The notes under the pieces are model-generated. The model was not told where the DNA came from. It did no database searches and was given only the letters and a program-made list of their open reading frames with translations. Shown one piece after another: positions 33,519 through 40,088 of a DNA stretch of 40,088 nucleotides. The stretch covers positions 1 through 40,088 of the forward strand of contig JAHCSU010000365.1 in assembly GCA_023522315.1 (NCBI GenBank). The letters run 5' to 3'. The DNA is from Nostoc sp. CCCryo 231-06 (lineage in GTDB: Bacteria > Cyanobacteriota > Cyanobacteriia > Cyanobacteriales > Nostocaceae). Both the position numbers and the translations under genes were made by a program. How positions within the stretch are numbered: the first letter of the stretch is position 1; each line of letters begins with the position of its first letter.

Positions 33519-33974
33519 TTAACAGGGCATCAAAGCATCGAATCTCCCTAGTACTGCCATATCTTCTGCATCTAACTCCGCCGGAATACCACTGCGAATC
33601 AATTCCGAAAAGTCTTCATTGGGAACCATAACAGTCAATGTGTACAAGCGAGTAGAACCAGTATTTTTAATCAAATGAGTACCAGTGGGAGGCACTAATA
33701 AACTATCTCCAGCTTTGATCATGGCACTCTTGCCGTCACATATAGCGATCGCTTCGCCTTTGAGGACGAAAAACATTTCCACCGCCCACTGATGGCGATT
33801 TGGGGGTGTTTGTCCACCAACATCAAAAATTTCTATGCAGCAAGTCAAGGAAGTATTAGCATTTGTCGAATCGAAGATAATTGCTAATCGATTAGAGGCA
33901 TCGGGACTGATGCGATATACTTGGTAATCTTTGTTAGATTTTATAACGGGAATTACACAACGAGTAGCGTACAT
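33519..33974 (-). CDS. Small cupin-domain protein, 151 aa
   Basis: This is a single cupin barrel. Motif 1 is PPNRHQWAVEMFFVLKGEAI with His61, Glu66 and Gly73. The second metal-ligand position of the usual HxH is Trp63, so the site may use three ligands. Motif 2 is AGDSLLVPPTGTHLIKN with His100. The C-terminal 35 residues (ELIRSGIPAELDAEDMAVLG) are an extra helical extension. Cupins of this type are dioxygenases, isomerases or sensors, and no specific reaction is evident. It is upstream of and on the opposite strand from the amidohydrolase, and 233 bases downstream of the RutB-like amidase on the same strand. A shared pathway is therefore likely but unproven. Confidence 0.88.
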   Translation of the reverse strand: MYATRCVIPVIKSNKDYQVYRISPDASNRLAIIFDSTNANTSLTCCIEIFDVGGQTPPNRHQWAVEMFFVLKGEAIAICDGKSAMIKAGDSLLVPPTGTHLIKNTGSTRLYTLTVMVPNEDFSELIRSGIPAELDAEDMAVLGRFDALMPC

Positions 33975-34207
33975 TTATTTATCCCCTCTGAAGTTATCGA
34001 TGGGTATGAAAATTCCTAAAATCCGATTTTTGAATCACAGAATTTTGGATTTTGGCTTTTGAGTTATTCAATTCAAAATCCAAAAATGTCCCAAAGCAAG
34101 CGAATTTCAACACGAGAAAAAATCTAAAATTATTGATCGTTCGCGCAGCGTCCCGTAGGGAAGAAAGAGAATTTATGCATGGGATCAATCTAAAATCTAA
34201 AATTGAT

Positions 34208-34987
34208 TCACTCCTCACCCTTTTGCATCGCTGTTAAAATTTCTTGGGAGTCAGTGACAAAACCGAAGCATTGTTTGACATTGTACAATGTCGCCAGCCA
34301 ACAATATTCAGGAGAAGTGGTAGCGGTACAGTCTTTAACTAACACGCAATCATATCCTAAGAAGTTGGCATCACATAAGGTAGTTAGCACACATTGATCA
34401 GCATTAACACCAGCAAAAAATAATGTTGTCTTTCCCAGATTCCGCAAGATACTATCTAATGGCGTATCCCAAAATCCACTAATGCGGTATTTGTCCACAC
34501 AAATATCTTCGGGAATTTTTTCTAGTTCGTCTACTACGGCTGCGGCCCAACTACCTGCCATGAGTACTCTAGCACCATTGCTTGGCAGTGGATCGCCCAA
34601 TCCCACCCCCTCCCCTGTGGGATTATAGACGTGGCGCGAACCAGCACTAATATTGAGCAAGTCGGGACGATTTCCCCAATTTATCCAAATGACTGGAACA
34701 CCAGCCTCACGCAGTTCTGGAAGTAATCTGTTCAAAGGTTCAATAGGCTGACGCGCCGGAGTTACGTCCACGCCGATATGCGCTAACCAGCCATCAGGGT
34801 GACAGAAGTCGTTTTGCATATCAATGACGAGGATAGCAGCTTTTGCCAAGTCTAGACGCAGGGTTTTAGTTTCTGTTGATAAAATAACGGGTTGTGGGGC
34901 CTTTTGAGGACGAGTGATATCTGCGATCGCATCATTCACTGTCCACGCATTTGGTGGAACTCCCAATGTCCGTAATGGTAAATTCAT
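34208..34987 (-). CDS. RutB-like isochorismatase-family amidase, 259 aa
   Basis: This is a cysteine hydrolase of the isochorismatase fold with the complete triad Asp56 (ILVIDMQNDF), Lys166 (VDKYRISGFWDTPLDS) and Cys199 (GVNADQCVLTTLCDANFLGY). The layout and several stretches, namely GWLAHIGVDVTPARQPIEPL, MAGSWAAAVVDEL, SGFWDTPLDSILRNLG and NVKQCFGFVTDSQEIL, resemble RutB, the ureidoacrylate/peroxyureidoacrylate amidohydrolase of pyrimidine breakdown. N-carbamoylsarcosine amidases share the same fold, so the exact substrate is open. Its ATG is 81 bases from the divergent amidohydrolase start, so a shared control region is likely. The remaining Rut enzymes (RutA, C, D, F) are not in the window. 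Confidence 0.88.
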   Translation of the reverse strand: MNLPLRTLGVPPNAWTVNDAIADITRPQKAPQPVILSTETKTLRLDLAKAAILVIDMQNDFCHPDGWLAHIGVDVTPARQPIEPLNRLLPELREAGVPVIWINWGNRPDLLNISAGSRHVYNPTGEGVGLGDPLPSNGARVLMAGSWAAAVVDELEKIPEDICVDKYRISGFWDTPLDSILRNLGKTTLFFAGVNADQCVLTTLCDANFLGYDCVLVKDCTATTSPEYCWLATLYNVKQCFGFVTDSQEILTAMQKGEE

Positions 34988-35068
34988 AAAATTGCAATAC
35001 CGAACGCCATTTTCTATTTTGTAACTTGAAATTCACTTGAGAATACAATTACTTAATCAAGGTTAAAT

Positions 35069-36469
35069 ATGCTAGATTTCACCATCCAGAATGTTTTGAT
35101 TGCCACCGATGATGATTATGCAACGGTAGATGTACAGATTATAGATGGTGGGATCGCAGCCATTGCCCCCAATCTACAAGCAATCGGCACACCTATAGAT
35201 GGCAAAAATAAGCTATTGCTACCTGGCTTTTTCAATGCCCACACCCACTCATCAGAGATGTGGCAACGGGGGATCATGTCAGCTTTCCCTTTAGAATTAT
35301 GGTTGGCGGAACTGTATGATTTTGCCCCTCTCGATCCCGAACAAGTTTATCTCAGCGCTTTGGGTACTGCGGTGGAAACTCTACTTTCCGGCGGTACGAG
35401 TGTAGTAGATCATCTGGTGTTAATTCCCGGACTTGAGTTAGAAACGATCGCCATTGCAACTCGCGCTTACAGAGAAGTGGGAATTCGCGCCTTTATCGCC
35501 CCCTTAATTCAAGATGAATCCCTCAGCGCAGGTATCCCATCTGGGGAATCAACCCAAACTCATGAACCTTATTTTCGCTCAACTGCGGCAACACTGGAAA
35601 TTATCGAAGAAGCGGTGAGACAGTTTCATCGCCCGGATGAGGGTATAAATATTTTAGTAGCACCAACAGGGATTCAATTATGTACTGATGCTTTATTTCA
35701 GGGGTGTACTGAATTAAGCGATCGCTATAATCTTTGTCGTCACTCCCATTTACTCGAAACCAGGGCACAACAAAAACTCGCCCAAGAAAAGTACGGTTGT
35801 ACTGCTGTGGAACATTTGAAAAGAATCGGATATCTGAGCGATCGTACAACACTTGCCCATTGCGTTTGGTTAAATGATGCTGATATCGCTATTTTGGCCG
35901 AAACTCAATCTACAGTTGTTCATAATCCTTTAAGTAATCTGCGTTTAGGCAGTGGCATCGCTCCTATTTTAAAATATCGTCAAGCTGGAGTAAATGTAAC
36001 TTTTGGTTGCGATGGTGCTTCTAGTAATGACTCTCAAGATTTGCTAGAAGCAATCAAAATCGGTTCTATTTTACATAATGTTACAGACTCAGATTATCAA
36101 CACTGGATTACGCCCAGACAAGCAGTAGAAATGGCATCTTTGGGAGGCGCAAAGGGGCTGAATATAGCAGACAAACTCGGTTCTTTAACTGTGGGGAAAC
36201 AAGCCGATTTGGTACTTTATGACCTCACCAATTTATCATTACTACCGCGTACCGACCCCATTGGTTTGTTAGTTTTAGGGCGTCCTAGTAATGTTGTTAA
36301 TAGTGCTTGGGTAAATGGTAAGCAAATTGTTGCTGATGGCAAAGTTACCACAATTAACGTTGATGAATTGCGACAAGAATTATTTAACCGCAGTCAATGG
36401 GAGACAAAGCGTAAGTCTGAAACTGTCGCGCAAATTGAAGCTCATTATCGCACGGTTATGGGTTTGTGA
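35069..36469 (+). CDS. ATZ/TRZ-type metal-dependent amidohydrolase, 466 aa
   Basis: The enzyme has the metal site of the amidohydrolase superfamily: His58 and His60 (NAHTHSSEMWQRG), His227 with Glu230 (HSHLLET), His264 (TLAHCVWL) and Asp315 (TFGCDGASSND). Together with the N- and C-terminal composite beta-sandwich (residues 1-55 and about 385-440), this is the cytosine deaminase/chlorohydrolase (TrzN/AtzA/SsnA) subgroup. These enzymes remove amino or other groups from N-heterocycles such as guanine, cytosine or triazines. QVYLSALGTAVETLLSGGTS is a family stretch. It is divergent from a RutB-like amidase. Deamination followed by amide hydrolysis would be a natural two-step route, which is an inference. 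The substrate is not identifiable here. Confidence 0.92.
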   Translation: MLDFTIQNVLIATDDDYATVDVQIIDGGIAAIAPNLQAIGTPIDGKNKLLLPGFFNAHTHSSEMWQRGIMSAFPLELWLAELYDFAPLDPEQVYLSALGTAVETLLSGGTSVVDHLVLIPGLELETIAIATRAYREVGIRAFIAPLIQDESLSAGIPSGESTQTHEPYFRSTAATLEIIEEAVRQFHRPDEGINILVAPTGIQLCTDALFQGCTELSDRYNLCRHSHLLETRAQQKLAQEKYGCTAVEHLKRIGYLSDRTTLAHCVWLNDADIAILAETQSTVVHNPLSNLRLGSGIAPILKYRQAGVNVTFGCDGASSNDSQDLLEAIKIGSILHNVTDSDYQHWITPRQAVEMASLGGAKGLNIADKLGSLTVGKQADLVLYDLTNLSLLPRTDPIGLLVLGRPSNVVNSAWVNGKQIVADGKVTTINVDELRQELFNRSQWETKRKSETVAQIEAHYRTVMGL

Positions 36470-36557
36470 AAGACAATTAAACACGCTTCAATCCCCTTGT
36501 GCCTTATGATTACCCTATTTAATGTGTTAAACTGCACCTTTGCAGTCCGGAGTCTTA

Positions 36558-37691
36558 ATGGATTTCAATCTACAGGCTGAAATCAAACAGTTAGTGGCAA
36601 CGAAGCGAGAAGGTCAATATTGGGATTTTAAAGAGAAGCATCATGACAATAAGGCTTCACTGCTTCACGATATTCTTTGTCTCGCTAATTCGTTACATAA
36701 GGGAAATAAGTACCTAATATTTGGAGTGGGCGATCCTCAAGCTGGCTGTGAAATAAAAGGAGTAGAGCAAGAAAATAGAAAGTCACAAACTGACTTGATC
36801 GATTTTTTGCGCTCAAAGCCGTTTGCTGGCGACATAAGACCAGAGATAGAATTAAGGACATTTGAATTAGAAAGCCATGAAATAGATGTTTTAATAATCT
36901 TTGATAAACCCTTTAAACCTTACTATTTAAGAGACGAGTACAGAGATAGGGACAAGCAAATAAGAGCAAACAGCATTTACACAAGAAACATTGATACGAA
37001 TACACCTATTGACAAAAGTGCTGACATCAGAATAATTGAAATGATGTGGCGAGAACGTTTTGGGTTGGATGTTCAGCCCAGCGATAGAATCGTTGATTTC
37101 TTATGGAAGCCAGAGGAATGGGACAAGGATATAGGAAATAAAGAGTGTGCTTATCACAAATATAATCCTGAGTATCAAATAAAATTCGGAGAGCCAAAAG
37201 AGTTTAGGGATATATTTAGTTATTTCTATATAAATAAAAGTTCGTTTATAGGAGAAGCAGAATTTAAATACTTATCTACAACATTGTTCACTCTGCCTTA
37301 TATGTACTGCGATGAAATGAGGATTGAATTAGCAGTACCTAGTAATGGTCATGTTCGAGTATCAAGACGTGAAGTTTGGTATATCTACTATGTGCTTCAA
37401 AGCAGGAATGGAGCGTTTCTAAATTTCATGACAGATAGCAAAATTGACTTTCAGAGCAGGGGTGGAGAGGCTATATTTCTGTTATACAGAAATCATGATG
37501 AGCGCAAGGAATTTGAGAATTATCTCTCGAATAATTTAAATAAACTGGATGAGATAGATGATTCAGATATCGGAAGGCATATTCAGAGTGACCTCGATAC
37601 AGAGGATCAGCACTTTATTTTTAAACCTGTAGAGATGGTGAAAGTTAAAAATCTATTTGAATATTGGAGAGTACATAAAGATATAACTTAA
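36558..37691 (+). CDS. Schlafen/AlbA_2-domain protein, 377 aa
   Basis: I chose the ATG at 36558, with GGAG at 36549-36552. The TTG six codons upstream is less likely. The N-terminal 130 residues match the Schlafen AlbA_2 (formerly AAA_4) domain: EGQYWDFKEKHHDNKASLLH, DILCLANSLHKGNKYLIFGV and FDKPFKPYYLRD. These domains can bind or cleave RNA/DNA and often occur in transcription regulators or antiviral systems. Residues 180-377 have no recognised domain. They contain many aromatic residues and VRVSRREVWYIYY. The gene is AT-rich relative to the upstream amidohydrolase and adjoins a toxin-antitoxin pair, an accessory-gene setting. A defence or stress role is possible but unproved. Confidence 0.82.
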   Translation: MDFNLQAEIKQLVATKREGQYWDFKEKHHDNKASLLHDILCLANSLHKGNKYLIFGVGDPQAGCEIKGVEQENRKSQTDLIDFLRSKPFAGDIRPEIELRTFELESHEIDVLIIFDKPFKPYYLRDEYRDRDKQIRANSIYTRNIDTNTPIDKSADIRIIEMMWRERFGLDVQPSDRIVDFLWKPEEWDKDIGNKECAYHKYNPEYQIKFGEPKEFRDIFSYFYINKSSFIGEAEFKYLSTTLFTLPYMYCDEMRIELAVPSNGHVRVSRREVWYIYYVLQSRNGAFLNFMTDSKIDFQSRGGEAIFLLYRNHDERKEFENYLSNNLNKLDEIDDSDIGRHIQSDLDTEDQHFIFKPVEMVKVKNLFEYWRVHKDIT

Positions 37692-37832
37692 CAAGTCAGT
37701 TGCACCCCATGAAACAAGGCTTTCTGGTTAGGATCAACAGTATGATGAAAGATACAAAATATTTAGATAGCTACTGATTGCTGTGTTTGCTAGAATATCG
37801 CGCAGAGGCTCAATGCCAAAGGAAGTAGCTCT

Positions 37833-38087
37833 ATGCCAATTGTCATTACCCTTAGCCCAGAATTAGAAGCATTATTACGTGACAAAGCCACTCGCCAAGG
37901 TCAAGATGTTAGTCTTGTAGCGTCTGAGTTGCTTACCAGTGTCCTAGAGTGGGAAGTACAAGAATCACAGGAGGCAATAAAGGGGATTCAACAAGGATTA
38001 GATGATTTTGAGACAGGACGGTTCCGGTCTTTTCATGAGTTTGCCCAAGAACAGCGTCGCAAGTATAATCTGCCAGCTGATTCATGA
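37833..38087 (+). CDS. Ribbon-helix-helix-like antitoxin, 84 aa
   Basis: The protein begins MPIVITLSPELEALLRDKAT, a strand followed by a helix as in ribbon-helix-helix antitoxins, then QGQDVSLVASELLTSVLEWE. The C-terminal half (AIKGIQQGLDDFETGRFRSF, HEFAQEQRRKY) is the toxin-binding extension seen in ParD/RelB-like partners. The stop overlaps the toxin start by four bases (38084-38087), the standard TA coupling. It should neutralise the toxin and repress its own promoter. An imperfect ribosome site (GGAAG) precedes the ATG. Confidence 0.88.
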   Translation: MPIVITLSPELEALLRDKATRQGQDVSLVASELLTSVLEWEVQESQEAIKGIQQGLDDFETGRFRSFHEFAQEQRRKYNLPADS

Positions 38088-38431
38088 AATATCGCATCGA
38101 AATTTCCAGTGTGGCGGAGTTGGAAGCAGACAGTGCCTTCCTACGGTTGTCCCAAGTCACATCCCCTTCAAGGGCAAGTCAATGGTATGCAAAATTGCTG
38201 CAAGCGATTGATTCTTTGTCTCAAATGCCAAAGCGCTGTCCTTTAGCGCCAGAAAACGAGTATTTCAGCCAAGAGATTCGACAACTACTTTATGGTCGAG
38301 GACGGAACTCATACCGCATCCTTTTCACTATTTTGGAGGGGCAAGAAATATCTACAGTGCGTATTCTGCACATCCGACACGCTGCACAGGAAATCCTTGG
38401 TGAAAATCCTGATGAACCCAACGCCACCTAA
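38084..38431 (+). CDS. RelE/ParE-superfamily toxin, 115 aa
   Basis: The sequence MKYRIEISSVAELEADSAFL has the RelE/ParE strand-helix opening. The characteristic core follows: SQWYAKLLQAIDSLSQMPKR, then CPLAPENE, IRQLLYGRGRNSYRILFTIL and the terminal VRILHIRHAAQEIL. The YGRGRNSYRI block is shared by cyanobacterial ParE-like toxins with RHH partners. Whether it targets gyrase (ParE) or ribosome-bound mRNA (RelE) is not resolved by sequence. It is intact and coupled to its antitoxin, unlike the truncated toxin at the other end of the window. Confidence 0.9.
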   Translation: MKYRIEISSVAELEADSAFLRLSQVTSPSRASQWYAKLLQAIDSLSQMPKRCPLAPENEYFSQEIRQLLYGRGRNSYRILFTILEGQEISTVRILHIRHAAQEILGENPDEPNAT

Positions 38432-38616
38432 CAAATTACCGCAGCCGATTGCCTAGACGTTATATTCTGGGTGTTCAGTTCAATATTATCTACCACCAGT
38501 TATCCTTATTTACACCATCAAAACCCTAGTAATTAACTACAAACCCATAAAAACACGCGGATTTTTGTGTATGCTTTGTGGCCAAGTGCCTTTGCCATAC
38601 ATTTCCGGGAGTAAAC

Positions 38617-39825
38617 ATGGAACGCGCTATTTCTGCGTTGGGGATTTTAGTTTTTATCGGTATATCCTACGCCTTCTCGGTTAATCGTCGCGCGGTGCGT
38701 TGGCGCATAGTGGCTTGGGGTTTAGGATTGGAGTTTGCATTTGCGCTAGTAATTCTTAAAACTCCTTGGGGTTTGAATGTGTTTAAATCTCTGGGAGATT
38801 TTGTCAGCAAATTTTTAGCATTTTCTGATGTTGGTGCAAAATTTGTCTTTGGAGAAAATTTTAAGGATCATTTCTTTGCCTTCCAAGTGCTGCCGACAAT
38901 TATCTTTTTCTCTGCCTTCATCAGCGTCTTGTATTACTACGGCATTTTACAGCGAGTCGTAAATGTGATGGCGTGGGTAATGATGAAGACGATGAAAACA
39001 TCGGGTTCTGAATCTTTATCCTGTGCAGGCAACATCTTTTTGGGGCCAACAGAGTCGGCGCTGATGGTTAAACCTTATATAGCGAATATGACGCAATCAG
39101 AACTTCATGCCCTCATGACTGGTGGTTTTGCCACAATTGCGGGTGGAGTACTAGGGGCATATCTCTCCTTTGGTATACCAGCAGAACACCTGATTGCTGC
39201 TTTTTTTATGACTGCTCCCACGTCATTGGTAGTATCAAAATTACTGTACCCAGAAACAGAAGTATCAGAGACGGGTGGTAAGGCAAAAGCGGATGTAGAA
39301 ACCAATTATGTAAATGTAATTGATGCTGCTACTACCGGAGCAATTGATGGTGTGAAATTAGCAGTTAATGTTGGGGTGATGATTATTGCCTTTTTAGGAT
39401 TATTAGCTGCCCTGAATGCACTGCTGGGATGGTTGGGGGCATTTGTGGGTTTACAGCAACTATCATTACAGTGGATTTTATCTTTTATTATGGCTCCCGT
39501 AGCTTGGCTGATGGGCGTACCTTGGGCTGATTGTCGGCAAGTGGGGGCTTTATTGGGTACAAAGACAATTCTGAATGAGTTTATTGCTTTTTTGGATTTG
39601 AAGGCACTAATTGAAAGTGGTAAAATTTCCCAACGTGCAGTAATTATTGCGACTTACGCCTTATGTAATTTTGCAAATATTGGTTCAATTGGAATTACTA
39701 TTGGCGGCATTACTGGAATAGCACCTAATCGCCAGCATGATTTAGCTCGCATGGGTGTAAGGTCAATGATTGGCGGATTGTTAGCGGGTTTTATTACCGC
39801 TTGTATTGCTGGGATGTTGATTTGA
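38617..39825 (+). CDS. CNT/NupC-family nucleoside transporter, 402 aa
   Basis: The ATG at 38617 has a CGGGA site just upstream and gives MERAISALGILVFIGISYAF, the usual N-terminal helix. The 13-codon upstream extension is unlikely. The topology is that of concentrative nucleoside transporters. The nucleoside-gate-like motif GNIFLGPTESALMVKPYI and an ELHALMTGGFATIAGGVLGA re-entrant segment come first. The C-terminal half has DGVKLAVNVGVMIIAFLGLL, then LGTKTILNEFIAFLDL and CNFANIGSIGITIGGITGIA. It imports nucleosides with protons or sodium through the inner membrane. Its position downstream of deaminase/amidase-type genes suggests nucleobase salvage in the wider region, although it lies beyond the TA pair and is not part of one operon with them. 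Confidence 0.95.
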   Translation: MERAISALGILVFIGISYAFSVNRRAVRWRIVAWGLGLEFAFALVILKTPWGLNVFKSLGDFVSKFLAFSDVGAKFVFGENFKDHFFAFQVLPTIIFFSAFISVLYYYGILQRVVNVMAWVMMKTMKTSGSESLSCAGNIFLGPTESALMVKPYIANMTQSELHALMTGGFATIAGGVLGAYLSFGIPAEHLIAAFFMTAPTSLVVSKLLYPETEVSETGGKAKADVETNYVNVIDAATTGAIDGVKLAVNVGVMIIAFLGLLAALNALLGWLGAFVGLQQLSLQWILSFIMAPVAWLMGVPWADCRQVGALLGTKTILNEFIAFLDLKALIESGKISQRAVIIATYALCNFANIGSIGITIGGITGIAPNRQHDLARMGVRSMIGGLLAGFITACIAGMLI

Positions 39826-40033
39826 AGGAGGCGGAAGGCAGGGAGCAGGAGGCACAGGGTAAAAGAGGGTTCTGATTTTTGCGATCGCCATTACCCCCTA
39901 TGCTAGAGAAAGCGATCGCGATCAAGTCTTAGCATCTGAGTTTCAAAAACACGTTGCTAAACCAGTACAACCAATTTAATTACTAAGCTTAATTGCAGAT
40001 TTGCTAGTGCAAAGGTATAACTAAAACCTTTTA

Positions 40034-40088
40034 TAAGTAGGTAGGCGTAATTAAACATAAGATCAAACCTCACCCTCAATCCCTCTCC
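40034..40088 (-). repeat. Right copy of window-terminal inverted repeat
   Basis: These 55 bases match the reverse complement of 9-63 with two mismatches, and the match is cut by the window end. The preceding 208 bases after the transporter (39826-40033) contain two GCGATCGC sites and a GGAGGCGGAAGGCAGGGAGC purine-rich repeat. A startless open frame ending at 39977-39979 (IAITPYARESDRDQV ...) is also present but could not be assigned. Confidence 0.85.

Noticed and set aside
34988-35068. NtcA-type nitrogen-control site between the divergent hydrolase genes
   Set aside because: I looked for GTA-N8-TAC because the genes suggest nitrogen scavenging. GTAACTTGAAATTCAC comes near but does not fit the consensus.
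39885-39979. Startless frame IAITPYARESDRDQV near the right end, considered as an APS kinase fragment
   Set aside because: The resemblance to the ISPYRAxRD motif is too short and lacks neighbouring conserved residues.

Overview
The window looks like chromosomal DNA of a filamentous, probably Nostoc-type, cyanobacterium. The evidence is the many GCGATCGC (HIP1-type) octamers, AT-rich intergenic DNA full of short palindromes and MITE-like elements, a SipA homologue (a cyanobacterial small regulator), a phosphoketolase, PEP-CTERM and SLH proteins, and a TpsA-like haemagglutinin repeat protein. The two ends (9-63 and 40034-40088) carry the same roughly 55-bp sequence in opposite orientation. The window may therefore be an assembly contig that stops at copies of one dispersed repeat. 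No rRNA, tRNA or CRISPR array was seen.

Layout. 1-0.9 kb: an antitoxin whose MazF/PemK-like toxin is reduced to 11 codons, then a frameshifted hypothetical gene. 1-3.4 kb: phosphoketolase. 3.7-5.3 kb: beta-helix protein with three SLH domains. 5.5-8.1 kb: possible transposase tail, PEP-CTERM protein, a gene-free 0.9 kb holding three separate inverted-repeat elements (two with target-site duplications), and a Uma2/DUF820 gene. 8.4-13.8 kb: membrane glycosyltransferase with a TPR-like tail, S-formylglutathione hydrolase, a small unknown gene, a voltage-sensor-type potassium channel with a zinc ribbon, and a nucleoside/guanine deaminase-type enzyme. 14.1-18.1 kb: a NarL-type response regulator and histidine kinase divergent from a Spy/CpxP-like periplasmic protein, then SipA and an exported PrxQ-type peroxiredoxin.

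18.3-27.7 kb, all on the minus strand, is a molybdenum-enzyme island. It runs ModA-type molybdate-binding protein, then a three-subunit PaoABC-like aldehyde oxidoreductase (2Fe-2S subunit with a Tat-like leader, FAD subunit with four extra cysteines, molybdopterin subunit), then XdhC and a MocA-type nucleotidyltransferase. ModA would supply molybdate, MocA would make the cytidylylated cofactor and XdhC would insert it. Between PaoC and XdhC sit two genes with no obvious link to molybdenum: a small protein with an Asn/Gly/Val-rich tail and a long coiled-coil protein. The coiled-coil protein's apparent membrane anchor lies upstream of any usable start codon.

28-33.4 kb: a 1155-residue TpsA-like protein with near-identical 390-bp modules, and a cobalamin-domain radical SAM protein. 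33.5-36.5 kb: a cupin and a RutB-like isochorismatase-fold amidase divergent from an ATZ/TRZ-type amidohydrolase, which suggests breakdown of a nitrogen-containing ring or amide. 36.5-38.4 kb: a Schlafen/AlbA_2-type protein and a complete RHH antitoxin-RelE/ParE toxin pair. 38.6-39.8 kb: a CNT-type nucleoside transporter, followed by the terminal repeat.
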